Below are positions 1 to 12,600 of a stretch of DNA of 64,000 nt, piece after piece. The notes under the pieces were generated by a model. That model worked only from the letters and a program-made list of their open reading frames with translations, made no database searches and was not told the DNA's origin. The first letter of the stretch is position 1, and the number at the start of each line of letters is the position of its first letter. The position numbers and the translations under genes were made by a program. Origin of the DNA: Xiphydria camelus (lineage: Eukaryota; Arthropoda; Insecta; Hymenoptera; Xiphydriidae); NCBI GenBank assembly GCA_963678675.1, contig OY783191.1:9979995-10043994 (forward strand), read 5' to 3'.

Positions 1-1345
1 GTTCTAAAAAACATCAACTAATTTACCGGGGAGACCTAAAAGGACTCTGGAGAGTTTTTCCACATTTTTTACACACTTAATTCTAAGGTTTTTTGAATTA
101 AAAAAAAATATATTGCAAAGAACTTTTCCCGAGTTCACATGGGGTTCCAAGTATTCGTGCTGACCGAGTATGTATTAAATATAACGTATTAATGAGACAA
201 AAAATTGAAAATCGAGTTTAATCGTCTTCATTTTATTCAATTTCGATTGCTTTTTTGTTTCTATCATATTATATTCGAAAAAGGTTATAACAGAAAATCG
301 AGAAGATGGCTTTTAGACCAACACCCGAAAACTTAGGAAGACTTCGAGGGATGCTAGAAGGAGGCGTGCCAACTGCGGAGGTAGCAGAGACCATGAATTG
401 TAGTATGCGCACGGTACAACGCTGGATGAGACGGCTGATCGAGAACGAGCCTCTCCAGGATGGGCGCTGCCATAGTGGACCTCAGAGGATTACGACGCCA
501 GAAGAGGATGAAGCGATCAGAGATACATTGGCAGAACATCCTTTCCTACCAGCGAAAGCGATTCCCCTTAATCTAAACATTGGAATCAGCCGGCAAACTA
601 CAGAGCGCAGATTACACGAAGCTGGTATTCACTGCAGGAAGGCAGCGAAGAAGATTTTGCTCACGGAGAGGAATAAGGAGCAACGTATCGATTTCGCCAT
701 GCGTCACTTAAATATGACCGTCGAAGAGTGGCGAAAAGTTATTTTCATGGACGAGAAAGTATTCTCCACGGATAAGGACGGCCGATATCGAGTTTGGCGA
801 CTCAATAATACCCGATACGAGCCCGAAAATATTCTGCCAGTCGTACACAACGGCCGCTCCACCGCAGCGTATTGGGGATGGATGTCCGGCGATGGCGTGG
901 GGAATCTCGTCGAAATACGAAGAAACTTAAATGCCGAGCAGTACATTGATTTACTCGATGGCGTAATGCTACCGGCTGTTCGAGAACGATATCCTGAAGA
1001 AGAACTACCGGTCATCTGTATCGTCGAGGACAATACCCCGATCCATACCGCATGTGTCACGAGGGCTTGGTATGAGGACCATCCCGAGATGCAATCGAAA
1101 TTGAATAAAATTGAGACGATTAAACTAGATTCTTAATTTTTTGTGTCTCATTAATACGTTAAATTTAATACATACTCGGTCAGCACGAATACTTGGAACC
1201 CCATGTGATCTCGGGAAAAGTTCTTTGCAATATATTTTTTTTTTAATTCGAAAAACCTTAGAATTAAGTGTGTAAAAAATGTGGAAAAACTCTCTCCAGA
1301 GTCCTTTTAGGTCTCCCCGGTAAATTAGTTGATGTTTTTTAGAAC
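1..1345 (+). mobile_element. Tc1/mariner-superfamily DNA transposon with 250-bp TIRs, internally deleted
   Basis: Bases 1-250 and 1091-1345 are near-identical inverted repeats; the first bases of the window match the reverse complement of the bases ending at 1345. They enclose one transposase ORF on the plus strand. The left end coincides with the window edge, so the TIR or TSD may extend beyond it. The few differences between the arms suggest a recent copy. The right TIR begins inside the ORF, so the 3' part of the transposase gene has been deleted up to the TIR and the copy should be non-autonomous. Confidence 0.93.
306..1136 (+). pseudogene. Tc1-like transposase, C-terminally truncated (276 codons)
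   Basis: The product would bind the TIRs and catalyse cut-and-paste transposition. Residues 1-45 hold a Pax/homeo-type helix-turn-helix (VPTAEVAETM...RTVQRWMRR). The DDE/D domain follows: the first catalytic Asp is D149 in 'IFMDEKVF' and the second is D242 in 'IVEDNTPIH'. The third acidic residue, expected about 34-40 residues later in a 'SPDLNPIE'-like motif, is absent. From about residue 263 ('QSKLNKIE...') the frame reads into the right TIR and stops. Full-length members have roughly 340 residues, so some 70 are missing. The start at 306 follows the 250-bp TIR closely and gives the expected N-terminus. This copy cannot be catalytically active on its own, although its DNA-binding part could still be made. 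Confidence 0.9.
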
Positions 1346-1446
1346 AAATCTGTTACTTTATTATAATATTTATATACATATATGGTACATATATGTATAC
1401 TCCATATTTTCTAAATTGTTTGGATTTAATCGCAGTAATAAACTAT

Positions 1447-2554
1447 TCACTTTTTTCCGTTACATGTCGCATCAAAATAACTGGTCTTGTTCAGCGCGAC
1501 AATGGCACTGAAATATGTCGGATAGTGCTTTTCAATTCTATCGATTACAATTGACGTGCCTTTAGTCGCATCAGCTCCACAGCGCATCTCCTCTACAGCA
1601 AGAAAACTATCGGACAGAACGGAGAGATGAGTTGCGAGAGACGAAAGATTACGCATGACGCGATCTATGATACAATTCGATTTTACAGCGGTACCTTGGT
1701 AAAAAATGCATCATAATGTCCTTATCACCAATGCCAGTAGCAGCGCCGACTTCCTGATGCACGTAAGTACCAACCCTAGGAATCTGAGAGTTTCCAATTC
1801 GACTGGAAATTTTATTCTCAGCATCATTCGTCGAAGTACCAGCAGTTATATGACCTTTCGTATCAATTTCAATGATACCAATAGTGTCGTAATTATCTTC
1901 GTTTAAACACTGCGCCGCCTTTAGCGCTTTATCTATCGATGCTAGATAATACGGACTGTACGATTCCGTCGGATCCGGTTTTATATTCTGAAAAGGAACG
2001 CGAGGATCCAATTGAATTATACTCTTTACACTTGACGTAGCATCGTTTGTGGTAAGTTACCTTTCAAAAATTTGATTGACAATTACTAGCTTTCCACTTT
2101 GTCCACATCTTCTGCGACTCAGTCATTTTCAATGACTCTTCGATGAATTCCATTTCAACGGCGAATTGAGTCGCAAGTTTTCCTCCTAGTAAGATACGTT
2201 TGGTATTGTCCAAGACTTTACAAGCGACCAAAATGGCATTCTTTACCTTCCTCAGTCCACCTACGGCTCTAACATCCGTTTTGACGCTGATAAGAAAACC
2301 GGAAAATGTTACGAGTATCAAAGATGTTTGCAAGAAGTAACAGAAAATAACAGGAAGTATAATCTTACCCATCCATGATCATTGCGTTCAAAGTTATTTC
2401 TCCGGACTCCATTCGAGTTTCCACCAAATCCTACAGTCATTCGACATTGAAAGCGTTCGCATTCACGGCAATTCTGGACGATTGCATCAATGGCGTTCTG
2501 CTTCTGCTTATAAGTCGTATTCCATGCTATAGACGAGTAAAGGTATTTGATAGC
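1447..2554 (-). pseudogene. AGA: Aspartylglucosaminidase-like pseudogene (intron-containing)
   Basis: AGA is the lysosomal N-terminal-nucleophile hydrolase that cleaves GlcNAc-Asn. The match runs along most of the family: 'AIDAIVQNC..CERFQC', 'TVGFGGN', 'DVRAVGGLRKVKNAI', 'NCQSNF', 'KPDPTES', the cleavage/nucleophile motif 'YDTIG', 'GHITAGTSTND', 'GAATG.GD', 'DIMMHFLP' and 'AVEEMR.GADAT'. The exons join through GT-AG introns at 2287-2368, 1988-2060 and 1607-1694 (82, 73 and 88 bp). Defects: an extra base near 2404 shifts the frame before the 'ITLNAMIMDG' segment; TGA at 2064-2066 replaces the conserved Trp after 'CQPN(F/Y)'; the pocket Asp of 'GDSP' reads Asn ('GNSQ'); and the early Trp-containing motif and signal-peptide exon are not seen. 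Introns are kept, so this is a decayed DNA-level duplicate or a dying gene, not a retrocopy. Two sequencing errors in an intact gene are the alternative, but the Asp-to-Asn change argues against that. Confidence 0.88.
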
Positions 2555-3459
2555 ATAAAAATAAATAAATGATAAGAACAAATTGATACTATGTCTACAC
2601 AATAGCTGTCAGTCAAAATAGATCTATTTGGTCAAATTTCTCGAGCAATTTAGTAATTACCTATATCGGTGGAATTTGGATGATTCCATGTAATGATGAC
2701 CAGTAGAATTGATTTATGGTCCTGTTTTGCTAAACAAATCAAATGCTATCAAAGGTGATATGCTTAAAGTTAGATATCAGCCGATGGTTCCGAGATCTCT
2801 GCGAAAGTTTTCCTACACAACGTAATGTAAGATTTAATGCTAAATAATTGTGAAAAGTTGGCCCCGACACGTGCGTTACGATGATGACTTAATAAATAAA
2901 CAGAGATAATAATTGCACAAAGACAATAAAATTTATTTATAACTTTAATTGACTACAATGGTTATGTTTACAGCTTTTTTTTTGAGTTTAAATGAACATT
3001 TTATTTTACTTTACACTATCGACACTTTATCTAAACAAAATTAATTTAATTTTCTTTCAATTTAGTTACAACTACTTTATACTATTCCTTTTTACGAAAA
3101 GTTATCTTTATGCGCCGAATTCACAAAGCTTAACCTATTGATCCCAAATCCTGCAATTTTGTTACCGCCGTACTTGATAGACGGTTCTTTATCCGGCGAT
3201 TAGTCTCCCGTATCGGGCATCTATACGCGACTCTACTAAACTTCCTCTTGAAATTCCCCAGCGACAGATTTCGTGAGCACGGGTACATGCAACTTTTGTC
3301 GGATTGGAACACAGCCAAAGCTTTGAAGTGAGGAAAGTAGTCACGAACCATTCGAGTGTATCATAAACCGTTTAAAAAATATTAAATATCATGTTCTACA
3401 ATTTGAAACTTCGCAATATTTGAAATTCAATTTTTTTTAAAAAGAAAACAGCTTAATTT
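2555..3459. other. Divergent intergenic stretch between AGA remnant and GTF3C5
   Basis: The AGA remnant reads left and GTF3C5 reads right, so any promoters for both would lie here. No coding exon was recognised. At 3258-3284 there is a fragment matching the terminus of the palindromic MITE at 4705-4915 (shared 'cagcgacagatttcgtg'). A 73-codon minus ORF at 3130-3351 overlaps that fragment and resembles nothing I know. Confidence 0.5.
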
Positions 3460-3615
3460 ATGGTGATGAGTGATTTGAATGATCCCAGTGAGGATGAAAA
3501 TTTTTATGATAACGACAGTGACTTCAATGAAGCGGATTATCTGGATGAAATTGATAGTGAAGATTCCTTCGAAGGATTGACAGAGAGGAATAAAAATGAA
3601 ACGAGTCCTCGGAGG
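3460..3615 (+). CDS. GTF3C5: GTF3C5 exon 1
   Basis: 52 codons, starting MVMSDLND. The reading is very rich in Asp and Glu and ends in phase 0 at the donor gtcagt. An in-frame TAA at 3454-3456 sets the start; the Met two codons later (3466) is an equally possible initiator. An acidic N-terminal extension like this is not present in human GTF3C5, whose acidic tract is C-terminal. Confidence 0.85.
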
Positions 3616-6600
3616 GTCAGTAGCTGCAGTTAGTCTTCTAGTGAAATAAGAATTTTTGACAATTGTTAAACTTAAGTTTAATTTGAATATATATAGAGAG
3701 AGAGAGAGTTGGATTTTAATTAACATAGAATTATAAGACTGGTTTTTATTTTTTGTTAAATAAGATAAGAGCATTCAATTTAAACTGTTAGTCGAGTTGT
3801 ATGCTCGTCTCTCTCTCTGGAAAGGAGATCGATGTGACTTTCATTTTTTGTCCAGCAACTATTGAGTTGATAGTATGTGCACGTTCATGCATTCCCATAA
3901 ACTTATGACACACAACTAAATAGTTGTACAACTAAAAGTTGTATGTATGCGCTAAGCCTTACTCTATTGTTTCATGAAATTTGTTACGCACGTGTCATAA
4001 AATGAAACCCCACATTTGCATATAAAATGAAGTATTTGTTTAAATAAGCAATAAGAAAATTAGTAAGCTTTCCCCCCAAGAAAGTGATAAATAAACTTTT
4101 TTCGTACAAATGTAATTAAATAATAATGACAGAATTCGTTGAGAGATGTTGTAACTTTGGACTTTAAATGTTATATGTATGTATGAATAAAAAATTAATT
4201 TTAATTTTCTGTTGTAGGAAGAGAAAAATGATGCGCAAGAAAACGAAGACGATGAGCGTGAAAAAGAGTATATTGGTCCGATACTTGCAGGAGGTCATAG
4301 ATTCGATAAGAAGTTTATTTGTATCAAATATCCTGGAAATGTGATCAATCCGGACAAAGCGACTGAAACATTAGGAGGTTTACCTGCCATTTCTACGGTC
4401 AGTTGTTTGTGTATAGCTTTAAAACTCTGTTACATCATTCTTCTAGAATATAACGTGTTTCCACCAATAAATCTTGATGGAATGCATTTTAATGGACATA
4501 AAAAAATGGAGATAAAGTGTTAAACATTATGCTCTTTCGTATTACGTTAATGCTTCTTATAAAATGTACTTTTCAAGAATTACATAGGTGATGTGTTATA
4601 CTTTGCTGCAATTCGATTTCATGATTCTCTTCTGTAGATACAGCATTACTGATTTCAGCTGTACCTTATGTAAAGCTAGTGTAATATCCATTTACTGAGA
4701 ATTACACCCGGGGACACGAAATCTGTTGCTGGTGACTTCTTTAAATGTCATTTTTAAACGTACTAACCAATGAGCAATTAATTCCCATGCCCTCATTAGC
4801 TATGGTGGCGTCTACTCTTGTTAATGAAAGCACGAGGATTATTAATTATTGGTTAGTGCGTTTAAAAATAACATTTTAAAAAAGTCACCAGCGACAGATT
4901 TCGTGCCCCCGGGTGTATAAAGCATGTAACCTTTTATATTTTTATTGATTATGTATTCTATCCCTGGTAGCATTTTATAAATGTCAGCATCTTGCAAGTC
5001 CCACTAACGAAAGGCTGCTTCAGAAAGAAATTGTGACGACTTGTCCAAGAACCCATTCAATTACGTTTCTACTCAACTCTAATGCAAACATCACGTTTTT
5101 GGTATTGCAAGACTCATTAACAGCGCTATAGGAAACTTGCACGAACTGTAGATGGCGTAATAAATCGACGGCAGCACCACTTCTGGCGGTTATTAGAAGT
5201 ATCAGCGTGCAATAAAGTATTAGTGATATCGAAATATTAACAAAATGTTAAAAGTAATTAAATATGGGTTTATATTCCAATGAAGCACAACCTCAAAATA
5301 AACCAGAATTTTGTCAAAGGTTCAAAATTATTACAAGCTGGTCATGTTTTAAACTGGTGTTGGTATCAAAAACTCTCGGATCTTTAGGCCCAGTTGTACA
5401 ACTCAGGTTTAACTACAATCCTTGGTTGGTTGCTATGATACTAGCTTTGCTATTGGCTACTCCATAGCAACGAATCAGAGATTATAGTTAAACCTGAATT
5501 GTACAACTGGGTCTTACTGAAAAAGAAGACAAAATAGAAGAGATTATGTACACTATGCCGTCATAATGCACACAATTATTTTTTTGTCACTCAGTGCCAA
5601 ATACATACACGGTTTCATGGGCGTCCTCAACCCCGTCAATCTCGTATTTGACAGTTAGTGACAAAAAATAGAATTCGTTATAAGGGCGTTTCGCGCCGTT
5701 TTAACTCGTGTGGTTACCGCACTCGCTTCGCTCGTGCAGAAATCTTCACACTCGTTAAAAACGGCGCTTCACGTCCTTGTAACGAAAATATCTATTTCGA
5801 TTCCATTAATTTTAGTACATAAAAAAACAATGCGAAACACTCTTACTGACACTCTACTTTATATAATTCTATAAATATGAGAATAAGTTTTGCTTCTGTA
5901 CTTACACAAATTTGTGTACAGCTTTAATCCACAATTTGTGTATATCAAGTTTCCTGGGCCCCCTTTCTCGAACTGGCTCGTATCTTTGCGTGCACGCATC
6001 TTAACAAATAGACCAATCAGGATCAAGTATTCCGTTGTCAGTAACCCCACCACAACGGAATACTTGATTCTGATTGGTCTATTCGCTAAGATACGTGCAC
6101 GCAAAGATACGAGCGAGTTCGAGAAAGGTGCCCCTGTGGGTACTAGCCGATGGAAACGTATACAAATATATTTGTTTACTTTTATCAATAACCTTCCGTG
6201 GTGTATTATAACAACCTTTTATACAACATATTATACGTGATGCTCCCATAGTTAAAAACAATGGCTATTAATTAATTGACAATTGTTTTTATTCTCCTCC
6301 GTATGAATTGCAAATAAACGTGCATGCGAACACTTCGACTAGTCACCGATAGGAGGCACACCAATCTTCGTGCAAGTTCCCTATACGCCTGTTGCGTATC
6401 TCGAAAGTGCGCCGAAAGCGCCCCGCAGTGGCCAAGATTGGCACAAATAGGTTACGCTGTCAACCAATCAGGCCTTCCGGCTTGCGCTTATAACATGTAT
6501 AGGGACCGTGCACGAGCTGAAAAATAGCGACTAGCGTAGCGGCAACTTTTGCCAAAACGTTGGTGAAAAGTAACTGTAGCGTGCTTGTCAGCGTTGACGT

Positions 6601-9600
6601 TTTTCATGGATGAATTTGAAATTTATTGTGGCTTTCGGCATTTCTTATAAATTATTAACAATTAACTCAAAGTAAACGTACAGCGCCCGTAACCAACACA
6701 AATACAGTCACCAACAAGTTGTAAATATGTTCCATCAGAGGACGCTGACGCTTGGATGCACGGTCTCTATAATCGTACACCCCCGTGCCGTGTAACCCAG
6801 TACGGCCCTTTTTGCTCACCAGGCGGCGCTACCACCGATGCGCAACAGGCGTATAGAGGGGTCCCATTTTTCATCTGCATATGGTGCTGCAACAGACAGT
6901 TACGAAAGTGCCCATGTACAGGGTGTTATCCTCGAGGTCGGACATAAGACGATATGCAGTAAACGGAGGGTTCCACATTATTGGTCAGTCGATCGACACT
7001 TTCCGGTATATAGCCAATTGTATAGCCTATCCCTTTACTGCGTATCATTCTATGTCCGATTTGAAGGATAGCACCCTTTATGCATGCTATATGAATGAAA
7101 ACCTAGCGTCAATGATTCTGATCAACCTGCTTTAGTACTTCAATTGAGTCGACCGTAGTTGAACAGTACAAGTAAAACACTAAAGTGGCCCGGAGACGGT
7201 CAATAATATTGTCAATAATATTGTCAATGGTACTCATTGATGCATCTAATTGATCGTGTAGGAAGCGATTGATGCCATTGTCAATCGATGGACGGAGATT
7301 GATAGGAAATTTGATTGAAGTACATTGACGGGGACCATTGACGCATCCCAATTGATGGTGTAATCGAGATATTGACAATCGTTCGGGCAGTTGCACAAGA
7401 CGGCCACGCGATGACGGATACGCCGCCGAGCTCCGTGGAACCCAAAAACATCGCGGAACTTTGTGTTGCTTTTAATAGCCCTGTTTCGTGATCACTCAGA
7501 GTTGTGGAAAGTAAAATCTAAGGATTATATGAAATATTGACGTGTTCATTGGATCTCCATCAATCGCTATTGCAATTGAAATCATCAATTTTATTGACAA
7601 TATTATTGACCGTCTCCGGACCACTCCATCAATCGCAATTGATCAATTTTATTGACAATATTATTGACCGTCTCCGGGCCACTTTATATTCACTCCAATC
7701 TTTTAGCTACAGTTGACTCGATAGAAGTACAATAGCGGGTTGTTCAGTTTCATTGACATTAGACATTGTATATCTTACAGCAGGCATATGTAAGACGTTT
7801 CGGTCCCCTACCACTCGCTGTAGATCCTATAGTTTATAGCGATTTTTATTCAATGGTTTTATGAATGGAAACCTGCGAAAATTCAGAAGTACTAGTTCTT
7901 AAATGGATAGGCACTATTGTTAGCTATAGGATCTATAGAGAGTTGTAGGGAACGGAATCGTAAGATGCTTTGCGTATTTCTGCTGTAAGCATATATAGCA
8001 CACATTTTTCAATGATATACAATTCATAAGCCATTTGTAAAGCATGTAATAGGAGCATCATAAACATCCTGGCGCAAGATCCATAGACAGATGCAGAAAG
8101 AGATCACAATGGGGCTGCTGATAATTCTTCCGTACGGTTAAGGTATTCCTTACGCTCAGGAGCGTTTTTTCAATGTGCCACAGGCGGGTCCATCATAAAT
8201 CAGTAATTTTACGTCATCTAATATATTCATATTCCCTATAATACTGATAATGAATAAATAAGATTAGGCCAATAAATATTCAAGTTTATTATTTACATTT
8301 TCATATTTTTGAAAAATATTCAAATTTGAAATCTGGCAATGTCGCATCACATGGTTTATGAAATGGTAGGAGGACGGCTCTGAGAAGAATAACCGTATAT
8401 CCGTACATCTCTGAAACATAACCTCTATAAATCACCGAACTCAGTGTACTGTGGATCTTTTCTCATCGAAAAGAATTTGAATATTGAAATTTCTCCCAGT
8501 TTTTAAAAATATAATAAAATGCACTTCTATACCATTAGTGCCAGTACAATAATTGTTGAGTCAATTATTGATAACGGCAATACTTCTCAGATGGCCACAG
8601 GAGGCGTTGAACGTTGCTTACTGTCGTGTCATCACCCGGCCATACACGAACCCTATGATGCAACGTTGCCAATTCTATTTAAGGTTATATTCTATCGTAA
8701 AAAAACTACGTTTTACTGCTTACGAATATCAATATTTTTGTTAAACATTCGGTGACCTTATATTTTTATGAACTCAAAAGATTCTATGTAATTTTGTGAA
8801 GATATGGAAATGGTTTTATTTAATGTGTATAACTTTTAAACATGTAGATATCGGCATTCAAATGTGGAAAAGTGGATTCTTCCATAAGGTTACGTTAAAT
8901 TTTCAAATTTCAAACTCAAAATTCTTTCTTAAATGCCCGGTAACCGGACCTGAAACTTTTCAAAAATAATCGTACGATATTAATTTTAATTCTACAAAAA
9001 AATTAGCATTCTCTGAAATGTTTCATCTCGTGCAAGGAATACCTTAAGGAGGATCGTCAGTGCTCTTCGGGGTGAGGTAGAAGGGGAAAAAGAACGAAGA
9101 AACCGACGTGTGTTGCCAATTTCAAATAGTAAAATTTCAAGTTTTATAAAAACTGCAATAATAAGTATAGGTGCTGAATTCTTTTTTCTTTTTGTTACTT
9201 TCAACCTAAAAAATAAGATAAATATTCGAAAACAATTTTATAACTTCAAACTCAATTTATTTTAAATATGTAAAATATGTGCGAAACGTAGCAACATAGC
9301 ATTTCAACATTCGTAAGTTGGTAGCAAATCGGTAGGTGAAACAGAATTCTTATCGACGGACAACGCATTGAAGCGGTTCATGACGTCTGTTTATAACCTC
9401 AATCTCAAGTTTGCGAGTATATAAACAGTCGTAAAAGAACTGCCAAGACATGTAGGTATAATTTTTCACGTGCTCAAACTTTCTGATGGAAAGGAAAACT
9501 GGTTAGTGAGAAAGTGTATTTGCAAATCGGTAGGTTAAACAGAATTCTTATCGACGGACAACGCGTTAAAGCTGTTCGTGGCGTCATGTTTATAACCTCA

Positions 9601-12600
9601 ATCTCAAGTTGAAAAACTGGTTAGTGAGAAAGAGCACGCTTCGTGCCAATAGCTTGTGACGTCACGTAGTGAGATGTTGCCACGTTTTTGCATATGGCGG
9701 ACGAGAACATGAAAACTTTTGAATTTTTCGACAGTTTTTCCTTCATATTAAAAAAACTGTAGAGTGAAAATTCTTTATAATTCAGTAAAAACAAGTTCGT
9801 GTGGTGTTGAAACTTATTTCAGAATTTTCAGAATTTTTTTCGGTTGAAAATCGCAAGTTCTGTGCATTTGAAATATGCTCCCCATAAGACTCCATGCTCT
9901 AATCGTGTAAGTTTTAAAAATTAATTACGAGAAAACTGTAGAGTGAAATTGTTTGATTTTTTTTCTCTTATTAAAATTCAGTAGTTCACAAGTATTTTTA
10001 AAAATGTTCAACTACGGTTTCTGAGAAGTCATTTCTCTGACGATCCTCCTTAAATGATGCTATCTGGGATATTCCTGTTTTATCCATTTTGACATTGAAT
10101 AAATCTTTATTGCAATGGTGTCTTACCTTGTCCATGCTGTAACAATGACCAATCTAGTTTTAAGTAAAGTAGGAACCCTCATTTCAATACCCCTTATTCC
10201 AAATATTTCTCATCCTCTCACTTCTCGTATTTTATGTAGGAAAAGACTTCTCCCCACTTCTTACTCTCAGTTTAGCTACAATAGGGAAGATGCACGAACC
10301 GGCGAACAGTGCCCCCTAGTGAGCGCTGCTGGAAAATAGTTGGTATAAACAAAGCGTGTCAGTAAAATTTTTAAAGTCGGTGATTTCTTCGTGTAGTGTA
10401 ATTCACAAGAAAACGACAAAGCGAAAACCATGAGGTCGGGAATTTACTTGATATATTTTTTTTCTTAAAGGCTTTTGGGTTCTAAACATACTCCCAAGAG
10501 AATTTTTTTTTATTGCCTTTGTTTAAATGGAATATCTCTCGACAATATTGAAAAATGTAATATTCAGGGCTAATTTTCGAATAGAAGACATGATAATTTC
10601 AAAAAACTTCAAATACAAAAAGGTTTTGTTTTTGAACGTATTTTTTGGAAAAAAATATGCGGTATTATCAGTACCGACAGAAACGAAAATAACCACTATT
10701 TTTTCGCCTCCTGAAAATACGCCATTTTTTATTTCAAGAAAAAAAATTTTAAATTAATCTTCAAAGAATTACAAATTTTTTAAGCCGTTACACGCCACGG
10801 AGTATCGATTTTGCAATGTTTTATGCACTATTTTAGGAAAAAAAAACTCAAGACAAATATATATTTTTTTTCATTAGTAATATCTGCTGAAACTTAACCA
10901 GGAAAAAAATTAATCGTTGAGCAAGTTATTTACCAAAAATCGCGATATCCTTATGGTATTTTAAAATTTCCAATGGTATTTTAAAAATGTCTGTAATATT
11001 TATTATCAGTTTGAAGATTTTGGTGTCGCTGCTGAATGGCATTTTTTTGCCACAGCGCACGGCAAGGGCCCTTCCGATGGTATTGGGGGGAACTGTTAAG
11101 CGATTAGCTGCTCGAGCAAGTCTGCAATTGCCAGCACATGAACAAAAATAATGACTCCAATGGCTCTTTATGAATGGGCATCTAAGCCGGATAACCTACC
11201 GTCACTAACATTTCATTACTGAGACGCTACGAATTATGATGTGATGAAATCGGAATTATCAGATCGTTTTTGTCGCTCAAAGCCCATCCGTGATACCTTG
11301 CGCTCTCACTGCATTATTTTTGATGAAAATGGAAAAATTAGAACAAAAAGATATTCATATTCACCAGACTATCAAGTCCTTGATATATTGAAAAAAAAGT
11401 AAGATGTTATGTCAAATTTTATTCAATAAAACACTTAATAAATATCAATAAAATCATAGTTCATTATAAATAATAATATATGAATCGATTTTTCACAATT
11501 TTATCCTACATTTCGCTTTCCTTATCGCGATTTTTGGTAAATAACTTGCTCGACAATTAATTTTTTTCCTGATTAAGTTTCAGCAGATATTACTAATGAA
11601 AAAAAATATATTTTTCTTGAGTTTTTTTTCCTAAAATAGTGCATAAAACATTGAAAAATCGATATTCCGTGGCGTGTGACGGCTTAAAAAATTTGTAATT
11701 CTTCGAAGATTAATTTAAAATTTTTTTTCTTGAAATCAAAAATGGCGTATTTTCAGGAGGTGAAAAAATAGTGGTTATTTTCGTTTCTGCCGGTACTGAT
11801 AATACCGCATATTTTTTTCCAGAAAATACGTTCAAAAACAAAACCTTTTTGTATTTGAAGTTTTTTGAAATTATCATTTCTTCTATTCGAAAATTAGGCC
11901 TGAATATTACATTTTTCAATATTGTCGAGAGATATCCCATTTAAACAAAAGCAATAAAAAAAATCCTCTTGGGAGTATGTTTAGAACCCAAAAGCCTTTA
12001 AGAAAAAATATATATGAAGTAAATTCCCGACCCCATGGTTTTCGCTTTGTCGTTTTCTTGTGAAATGCCCCATATACAAGCTATTTCGTGTATTGGGGCA
12101 AAGCCCGGACAGTCCCGGCAAAAAGTTTACTGGCAATAGTAGATCACAAACAGAATATAGAATATATTTTACGGCAATCAATGATATCCATCGTATTTTC
12201 TATTAGTACCGAGTCAATATTGCGTAGTTTTTAATTTTATTTACTACTAATTAAACCAATTATCAATATTTTAAACATGAACATAGTATGTAACTTTTGG
12301 TTGAGGTTGTCGCGGAGGAACTCCCTTAAAAGATTCGAGTGAATGTTAGTGTTTTGACATGAAAGCTAAATTTGATTGGTGCTTCATGGCAAAACAAGAA
12401 GATCCGCTCATACCATTCAACTACGGTTCACTCAATATTGAAGTAGATGCCGTCACCTAAAACAGGTCAATCAGAATCATTGACCGCAGGTGTACTTTTG
12501 TTTCGTTACGCTTATTTTTTGAAAGCTATTGCTAATGTCCCGTACTAATTGCCGTCCGGCGTTAAGGGAACTCCCCCTATACATTTTGGCAACGTATAAG

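Noticed and set aside
3130..3351. 73-codon minus ORF as a gene between AGA and GTF3C5
   Set aside because: Overlaps a MITE fragment and has no homology I recognise.
10527..11940. Pair of nearly identical 76-codon ORFs
   Set aside because: They are the same TIR sequence in opposite arms. Identity follows from the inversion and is not evidence of coding; no start context or domain.
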